Shown piece after piece: positions 25,701 through 39,805 of a DNA stretch of 64,000 bases (positions are counted from its first letter, which is position 1; every line of letters begins with the position of its first letter). The stretch lies in assembly GCA_003993805.1 (NCBI GenBank), contig RSEF01000001.1:58534269-58598268 (forward strand), written 5' to 3'. A program made the position numbers and the translations under genes. The stretch is from Himantopus leucocephalus (lineage: Eukaryota > Chordata > Aves > Charadriiformes > Recurvirostridae). Below the pieces are notes generated by a model. It ran no database searches and was not told the origin of the DNA. It saw only the letters and a program-made list of their open reading frames with translations.

Positions 25701-28700
25701 TGCCCTGGCCAGCTCTCATTTCCCAGCACCATTAATGTTTCTACAGCAACAGCCCGAGGAGAGGAGTTGAAGGGTTTTAAGCAGGCTCCGGTTTCATATG
25801 TATAAAGTACTGATTGTTTTGACTACTTGGACTAATGTGGTGCTCAGCCAGTCAGAGTGGCTTTCTTCCCTCCCCACTCTTCTAGGGCTGTTGAAATAAA
25901 AGGAATAAACAACTCCAGCAAGTAGGAAGGAGGTGAATCTCAGTGACCCTCGGTTTACTTGGCTCTTTTCTCTCCTTGTAGCTGTTTGCTTTGCAGGCTG
26001 AATCCTCCCGCTTGAAGAAAGAGGAACTGGAGGTGGAACAAGCAGTTGTGCATCACAAGTTGCCTGCATATGTGGCCAACATGGATCGACTAGGGGACTC
26101 TGAGCTGTGAGTGCCTGCAGAGGAGGAGCTGGGAACCGGCTCTGCTGTTTTTATTGGGTCAGGGAGGCTCCTGCAGGGTCACTTCCTTATTCCCTGCCCT
26201 GGGAATCAATGCAGGAAGACATCCAGGCAGAAATTCTGGTGACTTAAGTGGGTTTAATGGGGAAATTCATGACAGGCATCTCTCCCGCCATTTGGGAGAG
26301 AGATCCTTGCCAATCAGTGAGAGCCCAAGCACTCATGGAGGTGATTCTGCTCGGCTGTTAGCATTGCAGCAAGGTGTTCTGGGTGGCCAGGGTACTGGTA
26401 GCAGTGGAATACCCTGCAGTATTGCTCAAGTGAAGTGGATTGTCTCTTGACTCCTGTTTTCTTTAGTGCCTGCGGTGCAGTAGGTGAGTGCCCTGTGTTG
26501 TTTTGTAGGCACTGTATGACCCAAAGGGGTCATTGTTACGCAGAGACGCTTTCTTGCTTTTGCGAAGTCAAGGGAAAAGGAGTTTCTCTTCTGCGAGGCT
26601 CAGTTATGCACAGAATTCCCCACAAATTTGCTGTAGTTAAAGTGTGTTTTATGGCTATGTCTATTGTATTCCTATCTGCAGAAATTGGGCAACATACACA
26701 GTGATACACCTTGTTTAATTGTTATTTCAACTCTTATTTTTCCCCCAGTACGCAGTCATGCAAAGCAAGTATGTGTATTTGAATTCATTGTGTTACTGAG
26801 GTATTTTTTTTCCCCTTGCTTTAAAAGGATCTGAAAGCAAATGTAGCTTAGCCACAAGGTATTAATAATACTGTTGGGGCTTTGACTTTCTCATGTGCTT
26901 CTTTCACTTCAGACAGGAGAGGGATTGATCAAATTATGCTGCTAACAGTGACAAATAGAAGTTGTAGCAGAGACCACACACAAAGTCTTTGTTTTGGTCT
27001 AAAAGTTGTCTGATTAAATAGACTTAAGTGTCTGGTGAGCTATCTTGATAACAGTTCTGCACAGGACAGGCTACGGAGTTTAATTTGAATTTTTTTTTTT
27101 AACTGCTCTGTGTGGAAAGTCCTGATGTTCATCTGTACACATGGGGAGAGGGATGTGAGGGATGGGGTAATTCATTCCCCTGTTCATAATTGTGTATATT
27201 AGGAAAAACTTGCCTTAGAAGTGGCATTTCTTATGTGTGCAACTTTTCTTTTAGTCTGGGGGCCAGTTCTGGTTGCTTTTTCCATGTCTCTGCTCAACCC
27301 AAAGCCCAAATTTGGTAGAACGGTTCCTTCCTAGAAGAGAGGATAGACACAGTGAAGGTGATTGTGTTCCCCTTCCCCTGGGTGCTGCTCTGCTCTCAGA
27401 GGAAGCTGTAGTGGAGTGAGGTCAGACACTTATGTTTTGGGAAGCAGCTGCTGCTCTTGGTGTTGTGGGCTGAGAAGGGAAGTGTGTGTAATCATAGAAA
27501 TGGACCTAAACTTTCTTATTTTCTTTGGGTCTGGTTTTTGAGATATTGAGGGCCTGTGCTTTAAAATTGCTGAATATCTCAGGGTGTTCAGTGAAACACT
27601 GGATACTGACTACCTCTCGAAGTAGGTATGTTTTATGCCTTGAATTGGGAATCCTGGCTGAATAGATTCTTTGGAAATCTGGATTCCCCTGCCTCTCACT
27701 TAAGAGTCTTTCTAAACTAACCAGATGGAGCAGAAAGTTTGAGGTGGCCCTGCAGGGGATTCGGCAACAGCTGGGCGCACTGTCTCAGTGGCATCTGTGA
27801 GAAGTGAGCTTTGGTTACAGTAATTATAATGATCTGCTCCAGGCACTAACAGAACGTTTTAAAGCAGTTTTTTAATCCATAGTGGTCTGTTGGCTTGGAA
27901 AGGAACATCTGTCCTTCAGTGGTTCAAACAGCTGGCACTTTGTTTGTTGGGTGGTCTTTGATAAGGTTGTCAGGCTACACTTTCATATTCTGTTTGGTGT
28001 TTTTGTTTGAGTTTTTTGTTTTGTTTTTTTAATGTTTGTTTCAATTAGTGATATGACCTGCAGCCAGAGGAATACTGCACATTCTCTTCAATCCCGGGGA
28101 GGATTTCTGTCCTCTTTTCTCTCCCAGAGTAAAAAGGGCCCTTCCAGACCAGCCCATCCAAGTGGGGCTTCTTCAGCGCAGACTGGCAGTATGCTGCTAG
28201 GGAAGAAAGAACCAACAAATCACCAGGTAATTCTCAACTGTGTTCATTTGAAAAGTGATCAGTATCCAAGGAGTTAACTTGCAGCACAGCATTGCTCCAA
28301 GCTTTTTCTTCCACCTGAAAAAAATAGAACATTCTTTCCTTCCTTGCAAGTGTATGCTGGGCCTGAATGCAGCACAAGAACAGCTGCTGTTGTCTGGGGG
28401 CTTGTGGAGCCCTTGCAGGTGCTTGGGTTCTTTCCCTCCTCTTTTGCTGTTCGTTCTGCAGCCTCGCACAAGCGTAACTCTGCCAGATTATTCCTCTGCC
28501 TTCCAGAGTGCCAAAGGAAAAGAAGGAACAGTGAGCTGTAAGGATGGGAAGAGCCACTTCAGTGGGTTAATAGCAGGAGAGTCAAGTTCCCTGCAGCAGC
28601 GGCAGAAGCGCTTGCAAGAGCATGGGAAGGAAAGGAAGGAACTGCTGTCGAAAGGGACCTTCCAGGTACTGGGCAACACTGGAAGGCTGGGAAGCGGAGG

Positions 28701-31700
28701 GCTGGTATTTGTGTAGTTTGCTATGCTAGGTCATAAAACAAGTGCAAGCGTTCCTGTTAAGCTTCTGAACTGCGACTCTGATCTAACTGTATCAAAGGTT
28801 AATCTCTGTAGTTAATCGTCTCCTTCCACACTCGATTTATTTCTGTGTCCCTGGAAGGGAATCAGTATTGACATTTCAAATGGAAGCTGAGTTGTCTTTT
28901 GTCATGATCTTTTCAGCAGCCTGGTCCTGGGGAGGGTATGTTTCATCCGCCTTAATGGTTATGTTCAAATACCTTGTTATAATCCCCATTCCTTAGTGGC
29001 AGTGGGCTTGGCTCACCCATCCTCTTCTCTCCTGTGGGTTCTTATGCTGGTTTGTGCAGGCTCTGAGTGGGACAGATGAAAAATGATAGAAAATTTTCCT
29101 GGATAGGAGTGGAAATATCCTTTGTAGCAACGTTAGCTTTTTGAAGTTTTTTGGACTCTATGTTGCTGTTTTGCCTGGGGGTGTGCCTGGCTTTCTAATC
29201 TAATGAAATAATAAAACTGTCCTGGATTTTAACCACTGAAGGTCAGTGGATTGCTTCTATTCACCTGTGTATTGTCTGGCTTTCAGCAGCCATGTGACCA
29301 AAGGATACAGAGCACGAGAGGAATGATGGCAGCATCTCAGCCATATTTATTTTGGCTGGATGAGACACTCTGCCTTCAGGGAGAGACAGTGCTAAGGGAC
29401 TGTTGCCTATAGGCCCCTATTTGTGGCTGTTCTGTGTGTGGGAGCTCTGCTTTAGAGAGGAGATGTTACTCCACCACTTAACATTCAAGGCTATGGGAGA
29501 ACGTTTTTCTTCATGGCTCATCTAAAAAAACATTAATTAAACATTGGTCAGAAAATTTCAAAGCCCAGTCTCTCAGTAAAGTATCCTTTGACCTTCCTTT
29601 TTCTGTGATGTTCCAGGTTAAGGCAGTGTTCTCCTGGCTTTGTAAAAGTTGCTTCTGGTGCTCTAGGGGAAGCTGGTAATACTTAGCTTTCTGTTGTTCT
29701 CAGCATGTGAGCAAAAAGGAAACTGAAAGGCAGCACTGTTTGTTTCACATGAGTGTCATTCATTGGTTGTTATCTCCCCACATAAACTAACACAGAGAGA
29801 GGCATTCTTTGATTTTATTTTCCAGTCTTTTCCAGCTTTGTGATTTCACATGATTTGATTATGCAGTGTTTGACCCCATTGCTCAAGATGTGAAAGCTAC
29901 TATAAATAAGGCAAGGATATGTTAGTTAACAGGGATTCAAAACCATCACTACCAGTACCATTTTGGGGCATTTCATCTTCAGAGGATGGTTTAGCAAAGG
30001 AATGCTTGCAGATGTTTTACTGGCTTACGTGCTATATCTGCTTCTTGTTCAGCTTCTGGTGGCAAGGGAAGACTGCTGCTTTCAAACACTTTCGTGTGCT
30101 GCAGTGCAGGTCTTGTCTCACTCGGATACCTTCACCTCCTAAAACGCCACTTGTTCTGTCTGCCCTCGCGAGTTGGATTTTAAGTTTTTGGACTCGCATG
30201 TCGCTTCTACCGTTGTCATTAGTCAGCTGGCTGCAATGGTTGACCCAGTGCGCACAGACTAAATCTCTGCCAGACGAGGATAATCCATCCACTGGGTCTT
30301 GCCATCCAACAAGAGCTTTTGTGCAGGTTTACTGAACTGCATATTATACAGACTTAACTTGTATTGCTGAATGCAAGATTTCCTTGAAATATGTTGTTTT
30401 GCTTGTGAATCTGTGCTCTAATGGCATCAAAATGGGCCTCTAATATCAGCTGAGATATGCCAAACAGAGATGATGTGGTTCCTTTAATTCTTACAGGAGA
30501 GTGTGTGGCTGGTCACATGGAGTGGGATATAAGGGACTCTACAACCAAGAGGCCATATTAAATGGTGCAATACACTATCCTTGTGCTCAGAAAGGTCCCT
30601 GGCAGAAGGAGTGTTGAGCTGACAATGCTTCTGTTTCAGTGCAGCATCTTGGTTTTTTTCTCCCAGCAGGCTGGGGTGGCTGAAGAACTTGATCTGGAGC
30701 TGCTGCTTCCTTGTATTTCACACAGGATTTCTTCCTCCAGGGTCAAAGTGCTGAGAAGAAAACGGATATCAGCACAGCTGAGACAGAGCCGTGCTCAGAG
30801 CTGCATGCTGAGCAAGTAGAGACTTCGACCAAAATGCCTACCAGCAGTGCAGAGGCTGTGGGGGGCCGGCAGGAGCAGCCTTTCATCGTCCTGAGCCAGG
30901 AGGAGTATGGGGAGCACCATTCATCCATCATGTACTGCAGGTAATGGACTGGCAGAAGAGGGCTTTCTCATAGAAGCCTCTGTAGTGGACCAGCTGTGTC
31001 TGGCATTTTTCTCCCAGCCTCTGTTTTGTCCAGCACGTGGTGCGTGTACTCTTGGTTGTAGGGCAGTCAAGTTGGTGTGACCGAAAATAGCCTGTAGCTT
31101 GTGCAGTGGGAATGGACAGATATTTTTGGGAGATGCCAGCCAGCAGGAAACTCCCTGGGAAAGCAGGATGGTATCGCTTAAGGGCATTATGCTTTGCATG
31201 TGGAGCTTGGTGCGCTTCATTGTGCCAGTTTTTGTGGACTGAACAGGAAGTGGTGCAAGGAAGTTCTGCTTCCTGCAGAGGGAATTGGTGTGTGGCCAGG
31301 AGAGGGAGGATTACTGGGGTATCTCCTTGCATTTAAGAAAGCTAGGGAGAAAAATATCCAATGAGTTTTCTTCTGCACATAGGGTTGATTGTTCTGGACG
31401 GAGGGTGGCCAGCTTGGATGTGGACGGGGTCATCAAAGTCTGGTCTTTTAACCCCATAATGCAAACTAAGGCTTCATCCATTTCCAAATCTCCGTTGCTG
31501 TCTCTGGAATGGGCAACCAAGCGTGATCGGCTGGTGAGTAGTCTGCGTGTGGAGGCTCGAGAGTCACAGCGGATGATTTGGGGCTGTGTTGCTATGTGTT
31601 GCACATTAACTTCTAGACAGCTGCACTGTGGATAAGATCAGAGCAACAGTTTGTTTCTACTTGAGTGGGACAGGGGGAACTGAAGCCTGTAGGGTCTAAG

Positions 31701-34700
31701 AAAAACTAGAGTGGGGAGTGTGCTCTGTGTATTGAGCAAGGAATTCACCACTGGTTGCCCAGAGACCGAAGTTCCCAAGCTGCAGTGCGGGTACAGCTGC
31801 AGGACAGAAGTAGCTGCTTTAAGAGAAGTGCCTCTCTCCAGGCAGAGCAGGCAGCCACTTGTGAATGCAGGCAGAGGCAGGCTGGTACAACAGCCCATGG
31901 GGGCCCTGCAACAGGGAGCTGTGGGGCTTCACTCGCATCCTGAGCCAGAAGCAGAGAAGGGAGAGCAGGGCTGAGGAGCAGGAGTGTGGTGGTGGCATCC
32001 TGCTTGTGCAGGTGTAAAGAGGGCTCCATAGCCAGTTTTATACTGGTGCCTTATGAGTTGGGGGCTGGTGCGTGCATGAGGAGCTTGGGGCTTGTTAAAA
32101 TATCGTGACAGTTTAAGTGTTTCCTGTAGCACATTTTCTCTAGTTCTGTTACCAGAGAGGAGCCTTAAATTAGATGCATTCTTCTGAGCCCTAGAACTGT
32201 TGCTAGTGCTTCATGCCCTCCCTTGGCGAAGAGACAGGGCTGTATGAGAAGGCAGGGCTGCAACTGAGGGAATACTGTTCACATTCTGGCACTAACAATG
32301 TGTTGCTGCTAACCCCAAAATGCCACCTGTGAAGAGCTGGTGCTACAGCTTGTCTCTTTCTTTTCTTTTGCTCTTAAAAAGGAAGTTGTCCATGCAGTTG
32401 TTCTGATGTTTCTTCTGCTTTGTGGAATTTATTTCCTGCTTACTGATAGAAAGATTCTTCTTTCTGAAGTACATGGGGATTCAGCAGCAAATCAGGCTCT
32501 GAAGTGAGAAGAATCTGGCTTGCTTAATTTTCTTTGAAATGCATCTCTCCATGGTTTTACTTTTGATTTAAATTGTAGCATCACTGATAAAGCATGTTTG
32601 AGCCCTTCGGAATGATTTCATTCTCCCCTGGATGAAAGGAGGTGGCTCCTACTTGGTTTTCTCTTAAACTTAGATTACTAATTCTGTGTTACTCTTTCCT
32701 TGCTCACCTAGTTACTGAGACTCCACGTATGTTTTGCATCCTATAATGTTGAGCCATACTCTTGAAAGTGGCTTTTACTCCACCTTGGTGCCTATCAGAT
32801 CTTTTTCTTACTGGAATGCAGTGCTCTCACTCTGACTTCTGTGGCTTTGGGGTAGTCCTGCTGTGCACAGGAAGACAAGATGTACCCTAATGGAGTGATG
32901 TTTAATCCGAATGCATAAGTAGAAAAAAAACTTACTCTGTGGTGTTGGTGGTTGTTGGACAGCAGAATTGTACTCACTCATACTCCTTCTATCTCTTCCT
33001 TGCTGATTTCAAGCTATTGCTTGGCAGCGGGGTTGGGACGGTTCGTCTTTATGACACAGAAGCGAAGAAGAATCTCTGTGAAATCAGCATTGATGAAGAC
33101 ATGCCCAGGTAACTCTGGAATACTGATTTTTATATATAAATATAAATATTGTTGGGTTTGGCTGTGAAAAGGTAGGTGTGAAGTCTCAATGTTCCTGCTG
33201 CTTTCCTGCAACGGCAGGACTATCTAGCCTTCATGCAGAGGGCAGTCCCTGTCTGAGCAGCGTAAAACTGCGCAGTTAAATATGAGACACTCAAAATCTG
33301 TCTAAGCACGTGAATCCTGTCCTTCTTTACGCTGCACCCTGTCTTGAAGGGCCTTAATGGAAGAGCTTGTAGTCAAGTGTTGTGCTTGAGGCAGTTGCTG
33401 GAGAGAGGCAATTCAGACTGTTTGTTGTGTTTCAGGATCCTCTCGCTTGCCTGCAGCCCAAGTGGTGCCTCCTTTGTCTGTTCTGCGGCAGCCCAGAGCC
33501 CCATCTCCCATATGGACTTCTCAGCAGTCAGCTCGGGGGGCAAAAGCATGAACCAAGTTCCTGGGAAGCTGCTACTGTGGGACACTAAAACAATGAAGCA
33601 GCAGGTACTTGCTGGGTTTCTTTCCTTTCTCAGTCTGCTTGCTGAGAATGAGTGTCTTCTGTTTCTCTTTCTAAATTATTCTGACTTTCTTTCCAATACC
33701 CTTCTTTCCCCCCCCCCTTCCTCCTTTCCCCTCTATCCCATGCAGGATAAAAATGAATAGTGTAAGTAGCTGCGGGGTTTGGGTGTTGGGGTTTGTTTGT
33801 TTGTTTGTTTTGTTGGTGTGTTGGGTTTTTTTGAGGGATTCTTCAAAACGGTCCATAACCTTGTTTCTATCCTGCCTGCACAGTTTGTGACACAAAATGC
33901 CCCAAGTGGATTGAATGATGCTTTGCTCAGGCTTTCTCCAGTTGCGCTACACTGAAGGGTTTTCTTTGCTGCTATTTCCCCTGCCCTATCTGTTTTTAAG
34001 TGAAGTGCTTCTTTTAGAGGTTTCATCTCATATCGTCTCCTCCATTGTTTCAATGTAGATGCGTCAGATTCTGGCAGGGAATCCAGTCCCATCCCTCGCC
34101 TTTGCCCTTAAGAAATGCTGTCCCTGACATGTAGGAGAAAGCAACATACTCAAGCTAATACCTGCCAGAAGCTGATTTTGCAGCCTTGAGGCCATGGCCA
34201 AAGAAGCTGTGGCTTGGCTGAGGTTAATTGCTGGTTTAGTGTCACAGTAAAATGCAGCTGCCAACCTTGAATGAAGTCTGTAGTCATGAGAGGTGTAGGG
34301 CTCCAAACTGGAGGAGTTCTCGCTACTAGATACTGTCTTCCCTCCCCTGGAGATCAGCTCTTCAGCACCCCTCCGCTCCATTTCTCGGTATTAATGCAGA
34401 CTTTCCCTTCCAGCTGCAGTTCTCCCTGGAGCCTGAGCCCATTGCTATTAACTGCACAGCCTTCAACCACAATGGCAACCTGCTGGTCACTGGGGCTGCA
34501 GATGGGATTGTTCGTCTCTTTGGTACGTTGATATTGGGCAGTGAGGTGGTCCCTCAGTGTCCCCAGCTGGCTGCCTCTAGCACTGCTCTTCTGCCAGCAG
34601 GGAGGCAGCTGTGGGCCATGCCTGAACAGCAAGGTGGAAGCTATTTTCTGTCCTCCACAATAGAATTGACATAAACTTCTGGCCCGGGTGCTGAGCTGGA

Positions 34701-37223
34701 GGCTGCAGTCCCAGGTCTGTGGGAGGACAGAGCTGGCAGCAGCTGTGAGGGTAGACAGCATAGCAAGGGGAGGAGAAGAAGAAAGGTGGCAGTGGGGCTT
34801 GGATGCAGAATGCCTGCAGTTGACAGTAAGCATGTGAGCAGCCCTGTAAAGCTGGAGGAAGAGGTGACTAGTTACAGGCAATGATTTTTGTGGCCAGTGC
34901 AAAAGCCACATACTGGAGAATAAGCACAGGGTGCTGGGATTGGATTGTGCTCCCCCAGGCTGGTTTAGAGGGCTGGGACAGAGACATTATGAACGTAAAG
35001 GACCTCTCTCTCTTCACCTCAGCTCTGTGTGAGTACAAGGAGTGTTCAGTACTGATTCTCCCCTCAGATATGCAGCAGCACGAGTGCGCCATGAGCTGGA
35101 AGGCACATGATGGGGAAGTCTACTCCGTTGAGTTCAGCTATGATGAGAACACAGTCTACAGCATAGGCGAGGATGGCAAGGTAGGCTCTGGGTGACTTTC
35201 TACTGGTCAGCTGGCAGTGAGATCCCTTCTGGAGTCCTCCCCATATGGTGGGGATAGCAGTAAAAATACCCTCAGAATCTGGAAGATCTGTGGGCTGCGA
35301 ACTGTAATCTTAGGTGTGCAGCACCACCCTGCTGCTTGCAGTCCCCACAGAGAGTGGCGGGAAGGTGTATGAACAGCTGGAGCTGTCTCGGACCTTGTCT
35401 GCAAATCCTGCTGTTGGTGACATCCCCTTCCTAGGGAATCCATGTGAAGATGACCTTTCTGTGCCCCTGAGATCATCACCCCATTTGAAATCTGGAATTC
35501 ACCAGGGAGCAGATCCTTGACCATTGTGCATAAATTTCCTCGTCAGCCTCTGTTGCTTACAATAAAGGCTTCAATTTCTGCAGTTCCACAGTCTTCAGCG
35601 GAAGAGGTGTTGCTCAGGGAGGGAGACTACCTGAAGGTGTGGGTCCTTGGCTGGTGAGAGTTAAGTGAATTCCCACCAGGATCCTGCATGCAGTGTGGAA
35701 GGACACATAGGCAGTAGTGCTTGTGGAAGGTAGGGCATATGTTTGCCTGGATAGTAGGCACTCTTACAGCCTTTGTAGCCAGTGTTTTATAAATACAGCC
35801 GCTTAGATATAGATGTCAAAATGCCATCTTCTGTTTGTGAGGAATAGCCAGTTTGCCTAAAAATGATGAATGGCCCCTCTACTTTCATCCCAGTCAATTT
35901 AACTATGGGCTTTTGTCATCTATTTTTGTCATTCTAGTTTATTCAGTGGAATATTCACAAAAGTGGCTTGAAGGTGTCCGAGTACGATCTTCCCAGTGAA
36001 GCTACAGGTCCTTTTGTTCTATCTGGGTACAGTGGCTACAAGCAAGTCCAATTCCCACGAGGAAGGCTTTTTGCTTTTGACTCTGAGGGCAACTATATGT
36101 TGACATGTTCTTCTACTGGGGGAGTAATTTTTAAGGTAAGTCTGAGCAGTGATGGGGAGTACTCTTGCGCATCTGTACAAGCTCTTGTTACAAGGCTGCA
36201 ACAGCAGCCACTGGAAGTTCTCAAGCAGCACCTACCCATCCCTGCTCTGTGAAAGCTGCTGCTCAGTTACATACAGTGTGTGTTTTAGCACTGGGTGGTG
36301 TTCAGAAAGTGTTTGATCCCTCTGTAAGCATTTGGCCCTCTGTATGTAGCTAGAGTACATGTGCTCCTTGTTCTTAAAGCTTAGCTGCAGCAGTTTTCCT
36401 TAGTGCCCAAGTGCCTAGGACAAAGTTTTTAATTTTTTTAAATATATTGATGCATGCCAGTTCAGTGCAAAATGTGTGATTGTTGACTGATGTTCATCTT
36501 TAATCTGCCTTGTGTGCTTGCTGATGTTAGTCCCAGCCTGATTATCTCCTCTTACTGTGTGCTGAAATGAAATGAAGGGTAAGGCTGAAGGGTTCCAAGT
36601 ATCCAAATTTCTGTGCTGCAGTAACAAGTGGTTACTGATCGCACGCCCCTTGTCTGCCTCCTCTTAAGTCAATACCCATCAGTATAAGCCATTGCAAGGC
36701 AGATTAGATGGAATTTTTACTTTGCATCTGGGCCATTCAGAGCACCTGCACTAACATGAGCTATAGCTTAGGCTTATGTGCTCCTCAGTGTGTGCTCTTA
36801 GCCTGCCTTGTTCCATTACTGCAGCTCAGCTGATGTCAGAAGCTGAGCTGCTTGAGAACACGTGCTTCTGTTGTGAGACTGGAAATTTTTTTTCCTCGTG
36901 TGTGCTACACACATCTCAACATCTCTCTGATTTTTCTGCTTAATTATGTATGCTGATAGAGATATGGAGTCTGTAGCAGGCTTTGGCTTCTTCTGTGGGT
37001 GTACTGGCCCCACTGCAGAAACTTGCCTCCTTAAAATCTTACTATTTCCTTCTTTTAGTTAAATGGTGAGGAAAAGGTCCTGGAGAGCTGCCTTTCCCTG
37101 GGAGGACACCGAGCTCCTGTTGTCACAGTGGACTGGAGCACGGCCATGGACTGTGGGACCTGCCTTACTGCCTCTATGGATGGGAAGATTAAATTAACAA
37201 CCTTACTGGCTCAAAAGTCTTAA
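19125..37223 (+). CDS. WDR91: WDR91, WD repeat-containing protein 91 (endosome maturation)
   Basis: WDR91 is a Rab7 effector. With WDR81 it restrains the class III PI3-kinase complex so that early endosomes lose PI3P and mature. Exons: 19125-19247, 21011-21190, 22672-22879, 23735-23817, 25982-26106, 28049-28226, 28507-28665, 30741-30940, 31383-31533, 33014-33108, 33436-33604, 34414-34522, 35068-35180, 35938-36135 and 37059-37223. All phases agree and give 751 residues (human about 747). The N-terminal helical region (1-170) includes [16 protein letters not shown] and [21 protein letters not shown] coiled coil spans about 180-215, and a low-complexity Ser/Lys linker about 245-395. The C-terminal WD40 repeats run from about 405 to the end ([63 protein letters not shown]). 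The start [12 protein letters not shown] fits the family; 12 in-frame codons upstream lack support. Intron 3 has AT-AC ends. Confidence 0.97.
22880..23734 (+). other. WDR91: Probable U12-type (AT-AC) intron in WDR91
   Basis: Exon 3 ends ATG C and the intron opens ATATCCTTTTT, a full match to the minor-spliceosome 5' site. It closes with TTCTTTAAC (8 of 9 with the U12 branch consensus), followed 10 bases later by the terminal AC. Joining here gives the family sequence [10 protein letters not shown] exactly. No GT-AG choice at this boundary preserves it. Confidence 0.85.
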
Positions 37224-39171
37224 CCTGGACAGTGGTGAAGGAAAAGAGTAACAGACTTGACAAAACCAGTGTTAACTCCACAGGAACAAACTGCATGGGA
37301 GAGAAGGCAAACCACAGTCCCTCTTCTCATTGTAGCTTTTGCCTCTTGACAAACGTTAAATACATTTGCCAAACCACTGTGCAATAGAATGCCGGTATGG
37401 GACCGGATCCGTGGCAGCACTGAAGAATAAGTCTCCACTGACCCATTGTGGCAGCTGGACTCCCTCCGTTAGGGAGTCTTGAGTAGCATGTGGCTAGAAG
37501 GCTGCTGGGATCACGTCAGGGGTTCTGCAGAAGCAGGTGAGGCTGGAGGAGGCATGCATGAAGCAGCACAGTGCATGGCGATAAGATGGCTCAAACTGGG
37601 AAGGCCTGCGTGAAACCAGAGTATTCTTTCAGTATAGCATTTGTTGTTGTGCTTTTTTTTCTCTTTTTTTTTTTTCCATAAAAAAAAATATTCCCTTGCA
37701 CTCGATTCCTGTGCTCTTTTCAGTCATTGCTGCAAAACACGGAGGGGGGCTGGGGCAGTGATGTGCCAAGAAAGTCTCCTGCATGGAGAAAAGACCCTTG
37801 AGCTTTCACCAGATGCTTCTGGCACTGCACCTGCACACTGGGGGGAACCAGCGCAAGACATCCAGGAACAAAACCAGTTGTGTTTTGTTTGGATGTATTG
37901 TGCTCCCTTGTGATACCTGCTACCAACGAGAGGAGTGATCCTGAGCATTTGCTGAGAAATGCTTGTGTTGGAGTTCAGAAGCTACATAATGCCTAGCAGC
38001 TACCTGGTGGCGGATAGGAGGAGGGAGGGCAGGCCAGAACCAGTCTGGTCCTGTATTGTGCTCTCTGTCACTGGAGCTGTCTCCTCCCTGCACCTCCCCA
38101 ACATCAGAGCAAGTGCTGTGCTCAGGTATTGCACAGTCTTTCAATGGACTGTATGCAGCCACATTTCATCTGCTTACACATCCCCACGGAGCTTACTGCT
38201 GCTTATGTCCTTGGCCTTTATGGGAGTTTACAGTACTATTTCTTGGCAGAGCTCTTATCTCAATTATGTGAAGAATGGGTCAGATTTAATCTTTGAAGAT
38301 ACCTTTGGCCATTTTTGTTTTGGAGCCTAGACATCCATAAACATTCACCAATGTGAAGGGTGGTTGCCTGGAGAGGACTTGTTTTTGCCAAGTGTGCTTT
38401 GGTGTATTTGTGAAGAGCGGCTTGTCAAAGTTCTAATGCCTAGCTAGCGCTCTCCTTGTGTTTGAAGAGATGGGACCTGGGCCAGGTGGACCTCCATAGC
38501 TGGCAGCTTCCACTGTTGCCCAGCCAGACCTGGAGCATGATGGTTATTCTCCACTTCGAGGTCTCAAACTGGGGGTTGAAATCAAGATTTGCTTGGGTAA
38601 CTCTACAGCCATTCTTCACTGGTGGCAACATACTTCATAAGGTCACTTGGTGTCTGAGAAGGTTTTCGCTGTCTTTGTGCCTGGAGATGTTGGATACAGT
38701 CTGCAGTTGTATCTGTTGCATATAGCCCAAGGAAGACTACAGTTACAGCTGAGGTCAGACTCAGGCAAAAAGCTCATTAAAGCAGGCACCACGAGTATCA
38801 AGAGAAGTCAATCAATTGCAAAATACAGCCAAAAGGTCATTAGCAACATAGAAAAAAAGTGTAGGAAAAGAATCATACAGGCTCCAGCAGAAAAATATAA
38901 TCACTTCAAATCCACCTAACAAACCAGAGCTCACCTTTCTTCTTAGTTTACCAACTTGATTGGCCACCTCAGAACAGCTATTCTTCATCTCTCCCTGGAA
39001 ACAGAGTTGGGACTCTCTCTCTCTCCCTGCATATGCCATCAGCTTTGTCTGAGATCCCTCTAGAAGCGTCTTCAACCAGCATAGCAAATGAGTAAGGAAA
39101 GAGTGAAGCCACGCACTAGTCGGCCTTTTTCACGTACTCTTATGTAAGCAGCACAGCCGTGGCTTGCTTCA
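37224..39171 (+). other. WDR91 3' UTR and downstream DNA
   Basis: No coding exon is visible. Two homopolymer blocks (T-rich then A-rich, 37,650-37,690) could form a hairpin or mark an old poly-A insertion. I saw no unambiguous AATAAA near the stop codon, so the 3' end of WDR91 is not placed. Confidence 0.4.
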
Positions 39172-39489
39172 TGCCTGAAAGGAGGTTGTAGTGAGGTGGG
39201 GGTCAGTCTCTTCTCCCAAGTAACAGGCGATAGGACAAGAGGAAATGGCCTCAAGTTGCGCCAGGGGAGGTTTACATGGATATTAGGGAAAAATCTATTC
39301 ACCGAAAGGGTTGTCAAGCATTGGAACAGGCTGCCCAGGGAGGTGGTAGAGTCTCCATCCCTGAAGGTATTTAAAAGATGGGTAGACATGGTGCTTAGGG
39401 ACATGGTTTAGGGATGGACTTGGCAGTGCTAGGTTAACAGTTGGACTCGATCATAAAGGTCTTCTCCAACCTAAATGATTCTGTGTGTA
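39172..39489 (+). repeat. CR1 LINE 3' end, sense orientation
   Basis: About 320 bases match the avian CR1 3' end as I know it: TGCCTGAAAGGAGGTTG, GGCCTCAAGTTGCGCCAG, GGAACAGGCTGCCCAGGGAG, and the terminal CCAACCTAAATGATTCTGTG. An open frame crosses it ([18 protein letters not shown]), the tail usually seen in CR1 copies. It is truncated at its 5' end, like most genomic CR1. It lies between WDR91 and the ankyrin remnant. Confidence 0.9.
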
Positions 39490-39805
39490 ATGTGTGTGAC
39501 AGGCCAGGAATTACTAAGAACAACCAGCACTCTGGCGCTACACATCACTTGGAGAGCCTAAAGTTTTCCTGAACAGAGGAAGAAAAGAATTCCTTCCCTC
39601 CCAGGAGAACTGCAGGCAGCCTGCATTTGCAAGGCCTTTTGCAACTTTTTAAAACCATAGGCTCATGCACAGAAGCGCCTTGCAAGATGGAATGCGAGGC
39701 TTGAATTTGCTCACAAACGGTTATGTACATGCTTTTACGTTAGAGTTCAGTAATGCTTGATTTCTATTCTATGTGATATTTCTTTAAAGCACTAAAAAGC
39801 CATAC

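Noticed and set aside
33770..33835. GTTTG/GTTT-rich stretch in a WDR91 intron
   Set aside because: A short simple repeat with no sign of function.
39196..39411. Plus-strand 71-codon frame [17 protein letters not shown]
   Set aside because: This is the well-known spurious frame in the CR1 3' end, not a host gene.
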